Assembly: GCF_030462585.1 (NCBI RefSeq) | Contig: NZ_JASMRU010000005.1 | Span: 12,617 to 46,587, forward strand | Reading direction: 5' to 3' | Origin: Pseudomonas sp. CAN1 | Lineage (GTDB): Bacteria; Pseudomonadota; Gammaproteobacteria; Pseudomonadales; Pseudomonadaceae | DNA length: 33,971 nt | Part shown: in pieces, positions 1 to 7,919 of the stretch | Position numbering within the stretch: position 1 is the first letter of the stretch | Layout: each line of letters starts with the position of its first letter | Made by a program: the position numbers and the translations under genes | Notes under the pieces: generated by a model | What the model was told of the DNA's origin: nothing | The model's input: the letters and a program-made list of their open reading frames with translations, nothing else | Databases searched by the model: none

Positions 1-141
1 CCACAGCTGCAGATTGAGCCCTCGACGCACCGCCAGGCCGGTCAAGGTCTCCAGCACGCGGGGCTCATCCCAGGACTCGATGACGATCAGCTTGACCCTG
101 GAATCCAGCACCAGGCCCAGGTCATGGATGTCGTTCTGCAC
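1..141 (-). CDS. AAA-family ATPase, N-terminal fragment (PA0657-like)
   Basis: Only the first 47 codons lie in the window; the rest runs off the left edge. Translation from a GTG at 141-139 begins VQNDIHDLGLVLDS and continues through KLIVIESWDE, with no stop before the edge. A GGAG sits five bases before the GTG, which supports this start. The opening matches my memory of the PAO1 PA0657 ATPase, which also lies next to the HIT gene; this is recollection, not a search. No Walker motif is in the visible part, so the ATPase call depends on that recognition and on gene order. It is divergent from the HIT gene, with 93 bases between the two starts. Confidence 0.6.
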   Translation of the reverse strand, partial: MQNDIHDLGLVLDSRVKLIVIESWDEPRVLETLTGLAVRRGLNLQLW

Positions 142-234
142 GCTCGCTCCTTGCGTTGGCCGGCCCGGAACTGGGCGCAGCGGTCGACGGCCGCTAAACT
201 CGTGCTCCTACCCTTATGGCTGGAGGAGCATTTC

Positions 235-573
235 GTGGACTGTCTGTTCTGCAAGATCGTCGCCGGGGAGATTCCCGCGCGCAAGCTCTATGAAGATGAC
301 CAGGTGATCGCCTTCCATGACATCGGCCCGCAAGCGCCGGTGCATTTCCTGGTGATCCCGAAGAAGCACGTTTCCACCCTCAACGACCTGACCGAGGCGG
401 ACAAGCCGCTGGCCGGGCACATCCTCTTCACCGCCCAGCGCCTGGCCAAGGAGCAGGGCTGCGACGAAGGCTTCCGCGTGGTGATGAACTGCAACGACCT
501 CGGCGGCCAGACCGTGCACCACATCCATATGCACGTGCTGGGTCAGCGCCAGATGAACTGGCCGCCGGGCTGA
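235..573 (+). CDS. HIT-family nucleotide-binding hydrolase
   Basis: A 112-residue cytoplasmic protein of the histidine triad (HINT branch) family, which hydrolyses purine nucleoside phosphoramidates and related nucleotidyl bonds. The triad is H96-I-H98-M-H100 inside [10 protein letters not shown]; the middle histidine is the usual nucleophile. An N-terminal CxxC (C3, C6) is typical of bacterial HINT proteins and may bind zinc. I chose the GTG at 235 because GGAGGAG lies just upstream and the protein then starts [14 protein letters not shown], the usual family start. An ATG at 124 in the same frame would add an unrelated arginine-rich tail. The length fits the family. The physiological substrate cannot be told from sequence. 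Confidence 0.93.
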   Translation: MDCLFCKIVAGEIPARKLYEDDQVIAFHDIGPQAPVHFLVIPKKHVSTLNDLTEADKPLAGHILFTAQRLAKEQGCDEGFRVVMNCNDLGGQTVHHIHMHVLGQRQMNWPPG

Positions 574-664
574 GTATCGGAAAGAAGCTGCGCGCACCTC
601 GGCAAGACCTGTCATCCGCCATCCGGTAAACTGCCGGGCGAATGTTCCTTATCGGAGGTGCGCC

Positions 665-1312
665 ATGTCCGCCGACCGTCACTACTCCCCCGCTGATCGT
701 TTCCTCCTGCAGGCCGATGCCGCGCTGCGCACCCTGCTGCCGTTCAGCGGCCATCCGGGGCGCCCGTCGCCCGCCATCGTCCAGCCCGACAGCGACCTCA
801 GCGACACCGATGCCCGCCACGTCGCCGGCCTGATGCGCATCAACCATACCGGCGAGGTCTGCGCCCAGGCGCTGTACCAGGGCCAGGCGCTGACCGCCAA
901 GCTGCCGAAGGTGCGCAAGGCCATGGAAGAAGCCGCCGACGAGGAAGTCGACCACCTTGCCTGGTGCGAGCAGCGCATCCGCGAGCTGGGCAGCCGCCCG
1001 AGCGTGCTCAACCCGATCTTCTACGGCCTGTCGTTCGGCGTCGGCGCCGCCGCCGGGCTGATCAGCGACCGCGTCAGCCTCGGCTTCGTCGCCGCCACCG
1101 AAGACCAGGTGTGCAAACATCTGGACGAGCACCTGGCGGAAATCCCCGCCGAGGACCAGAAGTCCCGCGCCATCCTCGAACAGATGCGCCAGGACGAGGA
1201 ACACCACGCTACCAGCGCCATCGAGGCCGGCGGCCTGCGCTTCCCGGCGCCGGTAAAGTTCGGCATGACGCTGCTGTCCAAGGTGATGACCAAGTCCACC
1301 TACCGGATCTGA
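665..1312 (+). CDS. coq7: Demethoxyubiquinone hydroxylase Coq7
   Basis: A 215-residue di-iron monooxygenase that hydroxylates the demethoxyquinone intermediate late in ubiquinone synthesis. It is a peripheral inner-membrane protein. Iron ligands are visible as E64 in HTGEVCAQ, E94 and H97 in an ExxH, E146 in VAATEDQ, and E178 and H181 in DEEHH; this is the paired pattern of the Coq7/Cat5 family. A hydrophobic stretch around 118-140 ([13 protein letters not shown]) is the expected membrane-contact helix. ATG 665 follows GGAGGTG at a normal distance. An in-frame-unrelated ATG at 642 gives only a short ORF. A strong terminator follows the gene. Pseudomonas uses Coq7 in place of the flavin enzyme UbiF of E. 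coli. Confidence 0.95.
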   Translation: MSADRHYSPADRFLLQADAALRTLLPFSGHPGRPSPAIVQPDSDLSDTDARHVAGLMRINHTGEVCAQALYQGQALTAKLPKVRKAMEEAADEEVDHLAWCEQRIRELGSRPSVLNPIFYGLSFGVGAAAGLISDRVSLGFVAATEDQVCKHLDEHLAEIPAEDQKSRAILEQMRQDEEHHATSAIEAGGLRFPAPVKFGMTLLSKVMTKSTYRI

Positions 1313-1325
1313 TCGGTACCGAAAC

Positions 1326-1356
1326 GAAAAAGGGCGCCCAATGGGCGCCCTTTTTT
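1326..1356. terminator. Bidirectional terminator between coq7 and speD
   Basis: GGGCGCCC at 1332-1339 and 1343-1350 pair around a three-base loop. An A-run lies before the stem and six Ts follow at 1351-1356, so it can end transcription from both converging genes. Confidence 0.9.
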
Positions 1357-1370
1357 CATCGGCGGGAGAA

Positions 1371-2165
1371 TCAGCGCGGCATGTTGCGCGCGTAGAAGAT
1401 CTCCAGCATTTCGTGGCGAACACGCTCTTCCACCTGCTTGCGCTGCTCGGGCGACAGGTTGCGCGTCGCGTCCCCGAACAGGTAATTGTCCAGGTCGAAC
1501 TCCTTGAGCAGCATCTTGGTGTGGAACAGGTTCTCCTGGTACACGTTCACGTCGGTCATCTGGTAGGCCTCGTACGTGTCGTCGGAGAGATAGTTCTGAA
1601 TCGAGTTGATCTCGTGGTCGATGAAGTGCTTCTTCCCTTCCACGTCGCGGGTGAAACCGCGTACGCGGTAATCCACGGTGACGATGTCCGAGTCGAACTG
1701 GTGGATAAGGTAGTTGAGCGCCTTGAGCGGCGAGATGACGCCGCAGGTCGACACATCGATGTCCACCCGGAAGGTCGCGATGCCTTCCACCGGATGGATC
1801 TCCGGATAGGTGTGTACGGTGATATGGCTCTTGTCGAGGTGCGCCAGGATGGTTTCCGGTAGCGGCCCCGGGGATTCCTCGATCTGGCTGTCGGTCGGGG
1901 TGACCGGCTGCTCGGAGATCAGGATGGTTACGCTGGCGCCTTGCGGATCGTAATCCTGACGGGCGATGTTCAGGATGTTTGCGCCAATGATGTCGACAAC
2001 ATCGGTGAGGATCTGCGTGAGACGTTCGGCATCGTACTCTTCGTCGATGTACTGCACGTAGGCCTGCTGGTCTTCAGGCGTCTCGGCATAGCAGATGTCA
2101 TAGATGTTGAAGCTCAAGGTCTTCGTCAGGTTGTTGAACCCGTGGAGCTTGAGTTTGCTTTTCAC
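1371..2165 (-). CDS. speD: S-adenosylmethionine decarboxylase proenzyme
   Basis: A 264-residue SpeD of the E. coli type. It makes decarboxylated AdoMet, the aminopropyl donor for spermidine. The proenzyme cleaves itself at a Lys-Ser bond and the serine becomes the pyruvoyl cofactor. The site is K112-S113 in [11 protein letters not shown], so both chains are encoded here. [19 protein letters not shown] downstream is strongly conserved in this type. I chose the GTG at 2165 because the protein then begins [19 protein letters not shown], the standard N-terminus, and has the family length. The open frame continues 24 codons upstream to an ATG at 2237, but those residues look unrelated. No speE follows: the next gene on this strand is past the terminator. 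Confidence 0.95.
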   Translation of the reverse strand: MKSKLKLHGFNNLTKTLSFNIYDICYAETPEDQQAYVQYIDEEYDAERLTQILTDVVDIIGANILNIARQDYDPQGASVTILISEQPVTPTDSQIEESPGPLPETILAHLDKSHITVHTYPEIHPVEGIATFRVDIDVSTCGVISPLKALNYLIHQFDSDIVTVDYRVRGFTRDVEGKKHFIDHEINSIQNYLSDDTYEAYQMTDVNVYQENLFHTKMLLKEFDLDNYLFGDATRNLSPEQRKQVEERVRHEMLEIFYARNMPR

Positions 2166-2321
2166 CGTGGGATAACTCTCATCAAATGCGGCTCTGCCGC
2201 GTGGTTGAGCATGCCCGTCAGATGCGTACGGCGGCACCTGCGTAGGACGGTTTACACCTCTTCGCGATGGCGATTGTGGTTGCTTGGTTTCGGGCCGGAT
2301 GGCCCTGAAAAAAGGTGGCGC

Positions 2322-2348
2322 ATTATGCAGAGGTCAGGCGACCTCTGC
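2322..2348 (-). promoter_or_regulatory. Perfect inverted repeat over a possible speD promoter
   Basis: Nine-base arms at 2327-2335 (GCAGAGGTC) and 2340-2348 pair perfectly around a four-base loop. On the minus strand the arm runs straight into CATAAT (2327-2322), a plausible -10 box for speD, so the repeat would cover the spacer and -35 side. No good -35 is visible. It lacks a U-tract, so an operator fits better than a terminator, but it could also help end the osmC-like transcript. Confidence 0.35.
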
Positions 2349-2391
2349 CAGAGTTTGCGCACCCTTGATGATGAAAGGATGAAGGGGGCTG

Positions 2392-2814
2392 TCAGCCCAG
2401 TTCCACGATTTCGTAGTCGTGGGTGATCTCGACGCCGGCGCGGCCGAGCATGATCGAGGCGGAGCAGTATTTCTCGGCGGAGAGTTCCACCGCGCGCTTC
2501 ACCTGGGCTTCCTTCAGGCCACGGCCCTTGACCACGAAATGCACGTGGATCTTGGTGAACACCTTGGGATCTTCATCGGCGCGCTCGGCTTCGAGGAAGG
2601 CCTCGCAGCTCTCCACCGGCTGGCGACCTTTCTTCAGGATGCTGACCACATCGAAGTTGGTGCAGCCGCCCAGGCCCAGCAGCAGCATTTCCATCGGGCG
2701 CACGCCCAGGTTGCGGCCACCGGCATCCGGCGGGCCATCCATTACCACGACGTGGCCACTGCCGGATTCGCCGAGGAACATGGCCTCGCCCGCCCACTGG
2801 ATTCGCGCTTTCAT
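2392..2814 (-). CDS. OsmC/Ohr-family protein
   Basis: A 140-residue cytoplasmic protein of the OsmC/Ohr superfamily, whose studied members reduce organic hydroperoxides with a thiol pair. The two conserved cysteines are present: C51 in LLLGLGGCTNFDV and C117 in SAEKYCSASIM. The second half has the usual VKRAVELSAEKYC helix. ATG 2814 is chosen because it starts MKARIQWAGE; the upstream in-frame ATG at 2856 would add 14 residues without conservation and has no clear ribosome site. The gene is divergent from vfr across 372 bases, as at PAO1 PA0653. This subgroup is more YhfA-like than Ohr itself, so a peroxidase role is inference. Confidence 0.88.
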   Translation of the reverse strand: MKARIQWAGEAMFLGESGSGHVVVMDGPPDAGGRNLGVRPMEMLLLGLGGCTNFDVVSILKKGRQPVESCEAFLEAERADEDPKVFTKIHVHFVVKGRGLKEAQVKRAVELSAEKYCSASIMLGRAGVEITHDYEIVELG

Positions 2815-3186
2815 TGCAAAGGACTCCGCCGGAAAAAAGGGGCGACAGCTTAACACAGCCCTCTAGCACGCCCAGCGGGGCCTGTGGCTGTTACGCAGGT
2901 CTCATTTCCACACGACGAGTATGCATTTGCGGCTTAAGCTGACGTCAGTTTACTGGCACACTCTCGGAAATTGCCGTGACGATTGTTCCAGGTTTCCGAT
3001 TGTTGGTAACACCTCGTCTGTTAAGCTCTTGCCCGTTTACGTACAAGCAAGTTGCAAAAAAGGCAATGCAGCCGCCCTGGCGATCGAGGGGGATCTCTTC
3101 AGGGAAGCACGGCTTCACAGCTGTACATAAAAATCATTAGACGCCTGTTGTGCAAAGGCCACTCTTATAATTTCCGGGACTCGGGC
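2815..3186. promoter_or_regulatory. Divergent control region of the osmC-like gene and vfr
   Basis: No gene is supported here. TATAAT at 3166-3171, fifteen bases before the vfr ATG, is a good -10 box, but no matching -35 lies 16-18 bases upstream, which suggests either activation or a nearly leaderless transcript from this box. A palindrome CTGACGTCAG lies at 2939-2948. The region is AT-richer than its flanks. I looked for a TGTGA-N6-TCACA type Vfr/CRP site and found only half sites, for example near 3116-3127. Confidence 0.45.
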
Positions 3187-3834
3187 ATGGTAGCTATTAC
3201 CCTTACACCCAAAATCAAGAACCTCGACAAGTTGCTCGCGCACTGTCATCGCCGCCGCTTCACCGCCAAGAGCACCATCATCTACGCCGGTGACCGCTGC
3301 GAGAGCCTGTTCTTCATCATCAAGGGGTCGGTCACCGTCCTGATCGAGGATGACGACGGTCGGGAAATGATCATCGGCTACCTCAACACCGGCGACTTCT
3401 TCGGTGAGATGGGGCTTTTCGACAAGGAAGGCAGCACCGCCCAGGAGCGCAGCGCCTGGATCCGCGCCAAGACCGAATGCGAAGTCGCCGAGATCAGCTA
3501 CGCGAAGTTCCGTGAACTGAGCCAGCAGGACCCGGAGATTCTCTTCACCCTCGGCAGCCAGATGGCCGATCGCCTGCGCAAGACCACGCGCAAGGTCGGC
3601 GACCTGGCCTTCCTCGACGTGACCGGCCGTGTCGCCCGTACCCTGCTGGACCTGTGCCAGCAGCCGGACGCCATGACCCACCCGGACGGCATGCAGATCA
3701 AGATCACCCGCCAGGAAATCGGCCGCATCGTGGGCTGCTCCCGCGAGATGGTCGGACGTGTGCTCAAGAGCCTGGAAGAACAGGGCCTGGTGCACGTGAA
3801 GGGCAAGACCATGGTGGTCTTCGGCACCCGCTGA
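3187..3834 (+). CDS. vfr: cAMP-responsive global regulator Vfr
   Basis: A 215-residue CRP-family dimeric activator that controls virulence, quorum-sensing and type IV pilus genes in P. aeruginosa. Residues 1-120 form the cyclic-nucleotide domain, with the phosphate-binding cassette [14 protein letters not shown] followed by ERSAWIRA, whose Arg-Ser contacts cAMP. The C-terminal winged helix has the recognition helix [24 protein letters not shown]. The last 80 residues appear identical to PAO1 Vfr as I remember it. One extra residue lies in the loop GSTAQERS, making 215 rather than 214. ATG 3187 starts [17 protein letters not shown]; a longer open frame to 3052 is not used by the family. A terminator follows. 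Confidence 0.96.
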   Translation: MVAITLTPKIKNLDKLLAHCHRRRFTAKSTIIYAGDRCESLFFIIKGSVTVLIEDDDGREMIIGYLNTGDFFGEMGLFDKEGSTAQERSAWIRAKTECEVAEISYAKFRELSQQDPEILFTLGSQMADRLRKTTRKVGDLAFLDVTGRVARTLLDLCQQPDAMTHPDGMQIKITRQEIGRIVGCSREMVGRVLKSLEEQGLVHVKGKTMVVFGTR

Positions 3835-3850
3835 AGAAACGCCAGAATGC

Positions 3851-3878
3851 AAAAAAGCCGGCAATCGCCGGCTTTTTT
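3851..3878. terminator. Bidirectional terminator between vfr and trpC
   Basis: GCCGGC at 3857-3862 and 3867-3872 pair around a four-base loop, with six As before and six Ts after. It serves vfr on the plus strand and trpGDC on the minus strand. Confidence 0.92.
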
Positions 3879-3894
3879 GTGTCCACGCCAGGGC

Positions 3895-4731
3895 TCAGTC
3901 CGGGTCGGCGCCCAGCTTGACCTTGCTGCGCTCGGGGAAGAACAGGCGCTTGAGTTCGGTACCCGGCTCGTCGGCACGCATGAAGGCTTCGCCAACCAGG
4001 AAGCCGTAGACCTCACTGACTTCCATCAGCTCGACATCGGCGCGATTGAGGATGCCGCTCTCGGTGATCACCATGCGCTCGCGCGGGATCTCCGGCAGCA
4101 GGTCCAGGGTGGTCTCCAGGCTTACCTCGAAGGTGTGCAGGTTGCGGTTGTTGATGCCGACCAGCGGGGTGTCCAGGGTCTTCAGCGCGCGCTCGAGTTC
4201 CGGGGCGTCGTGCACTTCCACCAGCACGTCGAGGCCGACGTCCTTGGCCACCGAGGCCAGCTCGGCCATGCGCACGTCATCCAGCGCCGAGACGATCAGC
4301 AGGATGCAGTCGGCGCCGATGGCACGGGCTTCCACTACCTGGTAGGGGTCGATCATGAAATCCTTGCGGATCACCGGCAGCGAGCAGGCCGCGCGGGCTT
4401 CTTTCAGGTAGGCATCGCTGCCGAGGAAGAAGTCGATGTCGGTCAGCACCGAGAGGCAGGCAGCGCCGCCCTCTTCGTAGCTGCGGGCGATATCGGCCGG
4501 GTCGAAGTTCTCGCGCAGGATGCCCTTGCTCGGCGAAGCCTTCTTCACCTCGGCAATGACTGCCGCCTCACGGCGCTTGGCGCGTTCCAGCAGGGCATTG
4601 GCGAAGCCACGCGGGGCATCGGCTGCGCGTGCCAGTTGCTCGACCTCGGCAAAGCTGACGCGGGCGCGGCGTTCGGCGACTTCTTCGGCCTTGCGGGCCA
4701 GGATCTTCTGCAGAACCGTCGGCACACTCAC
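3895..4731 (-). CDS. trpC: Indole-3-glycerol phosphate synthase
   Basis: A 278-residue single-function TrpC, a TIM barrel that closes carboxyphenylaminodeoxyribulose phosphate to indoleglycerol phosphate. Active-site signatures are present: E61 and K63 in [13 protein letters not shown]123 in [23 protein letters not shown] and TESGI. There is no fused TrpF domain, so PRAI must be encoded elsewhere, as usual in Pseudomonas. The start is a GTG whose last two bases plus the next form the trpD stop (GTGA overlap at 4731-4728), so the two genes are translationally coupled. It is the last gene of the trpGDC operon, ending just before the shared terminator. Confidence 0.96.
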   Translation of the reverse strand: MSVPTVLQKILARKAEEVAERRARVSFAEVEQLARAADAPRGFANALLERAKRREAAVIAEVKKASPSKGILRENFDPADIARSYEEGGAACLSVLTDIDFFLGSDAYLKEARAACSLPVIRKDFMIDPYQVVEARAIGADCILLIVSALDDVRMAELASVAKDVGLDVLVEVHDAPELERALKTLDTPLVGINNRNLHTFEVSLETTLDLLPEIPRERMVITESGILNRADVELMEVSEVYGFLVGEAFMRADEPGTELKRLFFPERSKVKLGADPD

Positions 4732-5777
4732 TGTGCGTTCTCCTCTCGGTAAACGGCGGTGAAGGCCGCCAGCTCTTCCATTTTCTCCCGCGCCAGCCCG
4801 GTGTGCAGGGCGTCGTGGGCCAGTTGCATGCCTTCGTGCAGGCTGGTCGCCAGGTCCGCGGCGTAGAGCGCGGCGCCGGCGTTGAGCACGATCAGCTCGG
4901 CGGCCTTCTGCCCGGCCTCGGTCTTGCGTCGGCCGAGGGCATCGCGGATCAGCTCCAGCGACTGCTGCGGGCTGTCCACGGTCAGGCCGATCAGGCTCTG
5001 GCTCTTGATGCCGAAGTCCTCGGGCTGCACTTCGTATTCGGTGACCACGCCGTCCTTCAGTTCGGCGACGTGGGTCGCTGCAGCGAGGCTGAACTCATCC
5101 AGGCCATCGCGCGAATGCACCACCAGGATGTGCTCGCTGCCCAGGCGCTTGAGCACCTCGGCCAGCGGGCGGCACAGCGCCTGGCTGAACACGCCGACCA
5201 CCTGGTGCTTCACACCCGCCGGGTTGGTCAGCGGGCCAAGCATGTTGAACAGGGTACGCAGGCCCAGCTCGCGACGCGGGCCGGCAGCGTGCTTCATGGC
5301 CTTGTGGTGGACCTGGGCGAACATGAAGCCGACGCCCACGGTCTCGATGCAACGCTTCACCTGGACCGGTTTCAGGTCCAGGTAGATGCCGGCAGCCTCC
5401 AGCAGGTCGGCGCTGCCGCTCTTGCCGGAGACCGCACGGTTACCGTGTTTGGCGACCTTGCCGCCAGCAGCGGCGACCACGAAGGCCGCCGCCGAGGACA
5501 CGTTGAAGATGTTCGCGCCGTCGCCACCGGTGCCGACCACATCGACCACGTGCTTGAGGCTGTCCAGCTCGACCTGGTCGGCCAGCTCGCGCATCACCGC
5601 CACGGCGCCGACGATCTCGTCGATGGTCTCGCTCTTCATGCGCATGCCCATGAGGAAGGCGCCGATCTGCGCGTCGGTGCACTGCCCGGTCATGATCTCG
5701 CGCATGACGTCCTGCATTTCCTCGGTGGTCAGGTCCAGCTGATTGACCACGCGGCTGAGGGCTTCCTTGATGTTCAT
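4728..5777 (-). CDS. trpD: Anthranilate phosphoribosyltransferase
   Basis: A 349-residue enzyme that joins anthranilate to PRPP. The PRPP/Mg site is [17 protein letters not shown], with GTGGD at 82-86. The KHGNR block is at 110-114, followed by SGKSGSAD, which contacts substrate phosphate. The start ATG at 5777 overlaps the trpG stop by ATGA and the stop overlaps trpC, so the operon is read as a coupled block. The open frame runs upstream to 6212 but only inside trpG. It is separate from the TrpG glutaminase, unlike the fused enzyme of E. coli. Its length equals that of P. aeruginosa TrpD as I recall it. Confidence 0.96.
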   Translation of the reverse strand: MNIKEALSRVVNQLDLTTEEMQDVMREIMTGQCTDAQIGAFLMGMRMKSETIDEIVGAVAVMRELADQVELDSLKHVVDVVGTGGDGANIFNVSSAAAFVVAAAGGKVAKHGNRAVSGKSGSADLLEAAGIYLDLKPVQVKRCIETVGVGFMFAQVHHKAMKHAAGPRRELGLRTLFNMLGPLTNPAGVKHQVVGVFSQALCRPLAEVLKRLGSEHILVVHSRDGLDEFSLAAATHVAELKDGVVTEYEVQPEDFGIKSQSLIGLTVDSPQQSLELIRDALGRRKTEAGQKAAELIVLNAGAALYAADLATSLHEGMQLAHDALHTGLAREKMEELAAFTAVYREENAQ

Positions 5778-6370
5778 GCGCGCACTCCGCCGGTCTGCTT
5801 GAGGAAGTTGGCCAGCATCTCGTGGCCCTGTTCGGAAAGGATCGACTCGGGATGGAACTGCACGCCCTCGACGTTCAGCGTCTTGTGGCGCAGGCCCATG
5901 ATCTCGTCGACCACGCCGTCTTCCAGCGCGGTCCAGGCGGTGATTTCCAGGCAGTCGGGCAGCGTCTCGCGCTTCACCACCAGGGAGTGGTAGCGGGTCT
6001 GGGTCAGCGGATTGTTCAGGCCGGCGAATACGCCCTGGTCCTTGTGGAACACCGGGCTGACCTTGCCGTGCATGACCTGGCGGGCACGCACCACGTCGCC
6101 ACCGAAGGCCTGGCCGATGGACTGGTGGCCCAGGCACACGCCCAGCAGCGGCAGCTTGCCGGCGAAGCGCTCGATGACTGCCAGGGACACGCCCGCCTCG
6201 TTCGGCGTGCACGGGCCGGGGGACAGGACGATGCGTTCGGGGTTGAGCGCGGCGATCTCGTCGACGCTCAGTTCGTCATTGCGAATGACGTGGATGTCGG
6301 CCTGCAACTCGGCGAAGTACTGCACCAGGTTGTAGGTAAAGGAATCGTAGTTATCGATCATCAGCAGCAT
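5774..6370 (-). CDS. trpG: Anthranilate synthase glutamine amidotransferase subunit
   Basis: A 198-residue class I glutaminase that passes ammonia to TrpE. The catalytic triad is C79 in LLGVCLGHQ, with H173 and E175 in VQFHPES. The oxyanion strand [12 protein letters not shown] is intact. In some bacteria this subunit is shared with p-aminobenzoate synthesis; the sequence cannot settle that here. The ATG at 6370 starts [15 protein letters not shown], the family start. Its partner trpE lies more than 16 kb away on the same strand, with the tailocin between them. The 5' leader carries a Trp-codon mini-ORF and a terminator-like hairpin, so expression is probably set by attenuation. Confidence 0.96.
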   Translation of the reverse strand: MLLMIDNYDSFTYNLVQYFAELQADIHVIRNDELSVDEIAALNPERIVLSPGPCTPNEAGVSLAVIERFAGKLPLLGVCLGHQSIGQAFGGDVVRARQVMHGKVSPVFHKDQGVFAGLNNPLTQTRYHSLVVKRETLPDCLEITAWTALEDGVVDEIMGLRHKTLNVEGVQFHPESILSEQGHEMLANFLKQTGGVRA

Positions 6371-6488
6371 GTCTGCTCGAACCTCATGATTGCACTGCTT
6401 TCGGATCGCGCCATCGTCGACACCCGTTGCGGCCTCGTAGGCTGCGCGAATCTGGCAATTATGCCAGCGGATGGGAGAAATGGACGCG

Positions 6489-6513
6489 TAAGAAGAGACC
6501 GGCGCTATGCCGG
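6489..6513 (-). terminator. Putative trpGDC attenuator hairpin
   Basis: On the minus strand CCGGC (6513-6509) pairs with GCCGG (6503-6499) around a five-base loop, followed by TCTCTTCTTA (6498-6489). It begins eleven bases after the leader ORF stop and lies 119 bases before trpG, the right place for a leader-controlled attenuator. The stem is short and the tail is pyrimidine-rich rather than pure U. A competing antiterminator fold was not worked out. Confidence 0.45.
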
Positions 6514-6524
6514 GAAAGAAGGAA

Positions 6525-6593
6525 TCAGGCGCGCCAGCGCCAACGGGCGAATGCCTTGAGGAGGGAGGTGATGATGCGGGTGCTGTGGATCAC
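6525..6593 (-). CDS. trpGDC leader peptide (trpL-like)
   Basis: A 22-residue ORF from GTG 6593, running [15 protein letters not shown] and ending ARWRWRA then TGA. The pair of Trp codons separated by Arg, close to the stop, is the hallmark of an attenuation leader. The same seven-residue ending and the same GCGAGAC ahead of a GTG occur before trpE at 24746-24817, so the two leaders are homologous. Published work on P. putida miaA mutants reported attenuation of both trpE and trpGDC. A hairpin with a U-rich tail follows. The exact start is uncertain; the GTG is chosen by alignment with the trpE copy. Confidence 0.6.
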   Translation of the reverse strand: MIHSTRIITSLLKAFARWRWRA

Positions 6594-6621
6594 GGTTGCG
6601 GTCTCGCCTAGCGATGGCCGA

Positions 6622-6651
6622 ACAGTAGCCCAAGGCCGGGCGCCAGCGCAA
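6622..6651 (-). promoter_or_regulatory. Candidate trpGDC promoter
   Basis: On the minus strand TTGCGC (6651-6646) and TACTGT (6627-6622) are separated by 18 bases. Initiation about seven bases further on would start the RNA roughly 20 bases before the leader GTG. This promoter would make trpGDC independent of the upstream tailocin operon. Confidence 0.4.
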
Positions 6652-6687
6652 TATGCGCGGCGGCCCTGCCGACGAAGGTAGGAAGGT

Positions 6688-6939
6688 TCAGCGGCACGCG
6701 TCGAGCGCGGCGCGCAGGCGGGTTTCGTAGGCCAGGTGTTGCTGCCGCTCGGCCAGCAGCGCCCGTACCTTGGTTTGCAGATCGTCCGCCGGACGCAGGT
6801 CGGTGGTGGCGAATCGAGGGGTTTCGAGCGCCGGCGGCTGACACGGCACCGGGACGGGAATGCGCACCTCCAGGGGCTTCGGTGCGGTCGCAACGCAGCC
6901 CGCCAGGAGCAGTACGGGAATCGCCAGCAGCCACTTCAT
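6688..6939 (-). CDS. Rz1-like outer-membrane spanin lipoprotein
   Basis: An 83-residue lipoprotein starting MKWLLAIPVLLLAGC; the lipobox LAGC sets cysteine 15 as the lipidated residue. A proline-rich stretch follows (IPVPVPCQPPALETP), as in phage Rz1, and then a charged helix. Rz1 partners the inner-membrane Rz to fuse the two membranes at the last step of lysis. The ATG overlaps the Rz stop as ATGA, with only four bases shared, so this is an adjacent rather than embedded Rz1. The in-frame extension to 6981 lies inside Rz and is not used. It is the last gene of the tailocin cluster before the trp leader. Confidence 0.85.
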   Translation of the reverse strand: MKWLLAIPVLLLAGCVATAPKPLEVRIPVPVPCQPPALETPRFATTDLRPADDLQTKVRALLAERQQHLAYETRLRAALDACR

Positions 6940-7292
6940 GGCAACAGCTCCCGGTCGATCAACTGACGCACCACCGCACACTCCTCACCCTCGCTGCGTT
7001 CCAGCAGCAGCCGGCTGGCAGCAGCTTCATGGTTCTGCGCCTGCTCGCGCGCCTGGGCCAGGGCGCGCTCGGCGGAGTCGGCGCGCTGGCGAGCAGCCTG
7101 CTCCAGCGCCTCGACCTGAGTGCTCTGCAGCGCCAGCTTCGACTCCAGCGCCTTGCCGGCGTCGCTGCAGCGCACCTGTTCCAGGCGCATGCTCTCCAGC
7201 TGCCCGCCATAGAAGCGCGCCGTCAGCCAACCACCGATGAAGCCGCCGAGCAGAAAGCCGGCCATGCCCAGCGCCAGCCAGAAGCGATTCAT
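6936..7292 (-). CDS. Rz-like inner-membrane spanin
   Basis: A 118-residue protein with one N-terminal membrane helix (about residues 3-22, FWLALGMAGFLLGGFIGGWL). A long alanine-, glutamine- and arginine-rich coiled-coil region spans about 28-90, which is the standard Rz shape. ATG 7292 follows a GGAGGTG ribosome site and overlaps the endolysin stop by ATGA, so endolysin, Rz and Rz1 form a coupled lysis block. The upstream in-frame ATG at 7319 lies inside the endolysin gene and is rejected. In tailocin producers this set lyses the host cell and releases the particles. Confidence 0.83.
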   Translation of the reverse strand: MNRFWLALGMAGFLLGGFIGGWLTARFYGGQLESMRLEQVRCSDAGKALESKLALQSTQVEALEQAARQRADSAERALAQAREQAQNHEAAASRLLLERSEGEECAVVRQLIDRELLP

Positions 7293-7918
7293 CCCAGCAC
7301 CTCCTGGGCGCGACGCCAAAGCTGCAGGCGCGCCTCCAGGCCGTTCAGCCCACCATTGATGCGCCGGGTGATGTCCTCGAAACGCTCGCCATCGGCCAGC
7401 TCATTGAGACCGTTGCGCTGCCACCACCAGGCGGCGGAGCGGCACGCCCAGCGCGGCTCCGCCAGCAGCTGCGGGCGGGCGACGAAGGGCTGCTCCAGAC
7501 CCTCGCCCACCGACCGGTAATTGCTCCGCCCAGTGACCTGCAGCAGCCCGCGCCCACGAAAGCGCCAGCCATCACCGGACGCCTCGTCACCATTGCCGTT
7601 GCGCCCCGCGTACACGAGGTTGGCGATGCGCTCAGGCTGGTACGCCACTTCCCGCGCCAGAGCCGTGGGCGAGCCGTCGGCACTGCGAAAGCGTCGCGGC
7701 CAGACTGCGGCCAGGCGCTGCGCGCTGTAGGTCAGGCTTTCCACGCAACGGGTCAGCTGCGCACTCTCGTACCCGACCTGGGCGAGGAAGGCGGCAGCAC
7801 GCGCAGGTGTATCGATGGCGAAATCGCGCAGAGCGGCGTCCAGCGCCGGTAGAAAAACGCCCGCGACGGGGCGGGCGTTGGGCAGTACCAGCAGGAGCTG
7901 GCGTTCGTCGATCTGCAT
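7289..7918 (-). CDS. Endolysin, glycoside hydrolase family 19-like (PA0629-like)
   Basis: A 209-residue cytoplasmic muralytic enzyme of the chitinase class I / GH19 fold seen in many Pseudomonas phages. It should cut the peptidoglycan glycan chain after the holin opens the membrane. Family blocks are AAFLAQVGYESAQLTRCVE, with acidic residues E51 and E60 as candidate catalysts, then YAGRNGNGDEASGDGWRFRG, then GLLQVTGRSNY. No signal peptide is present, so release depends on the holin. ATG 7918 lies one base past the gpD stop and gives MQIDERQLLLVLP; the longer frame to 7963 is inside gpD. Length and position match PAO1 PA0629. Confidence 0.9.
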   Translation of the reverse strand: MQIDERQLLLVLPNARPVAGVFLPALDAALRDFAIDTPARAAAFLAQVGYESAQLTRCVESLTYSAQRLAAVWPRRFRSADGSPTALAREVAYQPERIANLVYAGRNGNGDEASGDGWRFRGRGLLQVTGRSNYRSVGEGLEQPFVARPQLLAEPRWACRSAAWWWQRNGLNELADGERFEDITRRINGGLNGLEARLQLWRRAQEVLG

Positions 7919-7919
7919 G

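Noticed and set aside
3100-3186. A Vfr/CRP-type binding site before vfr
   Set aside because: Only half sites such as TGTGA-like fragments were found; no TGTGA-N6-TCACA dyad.
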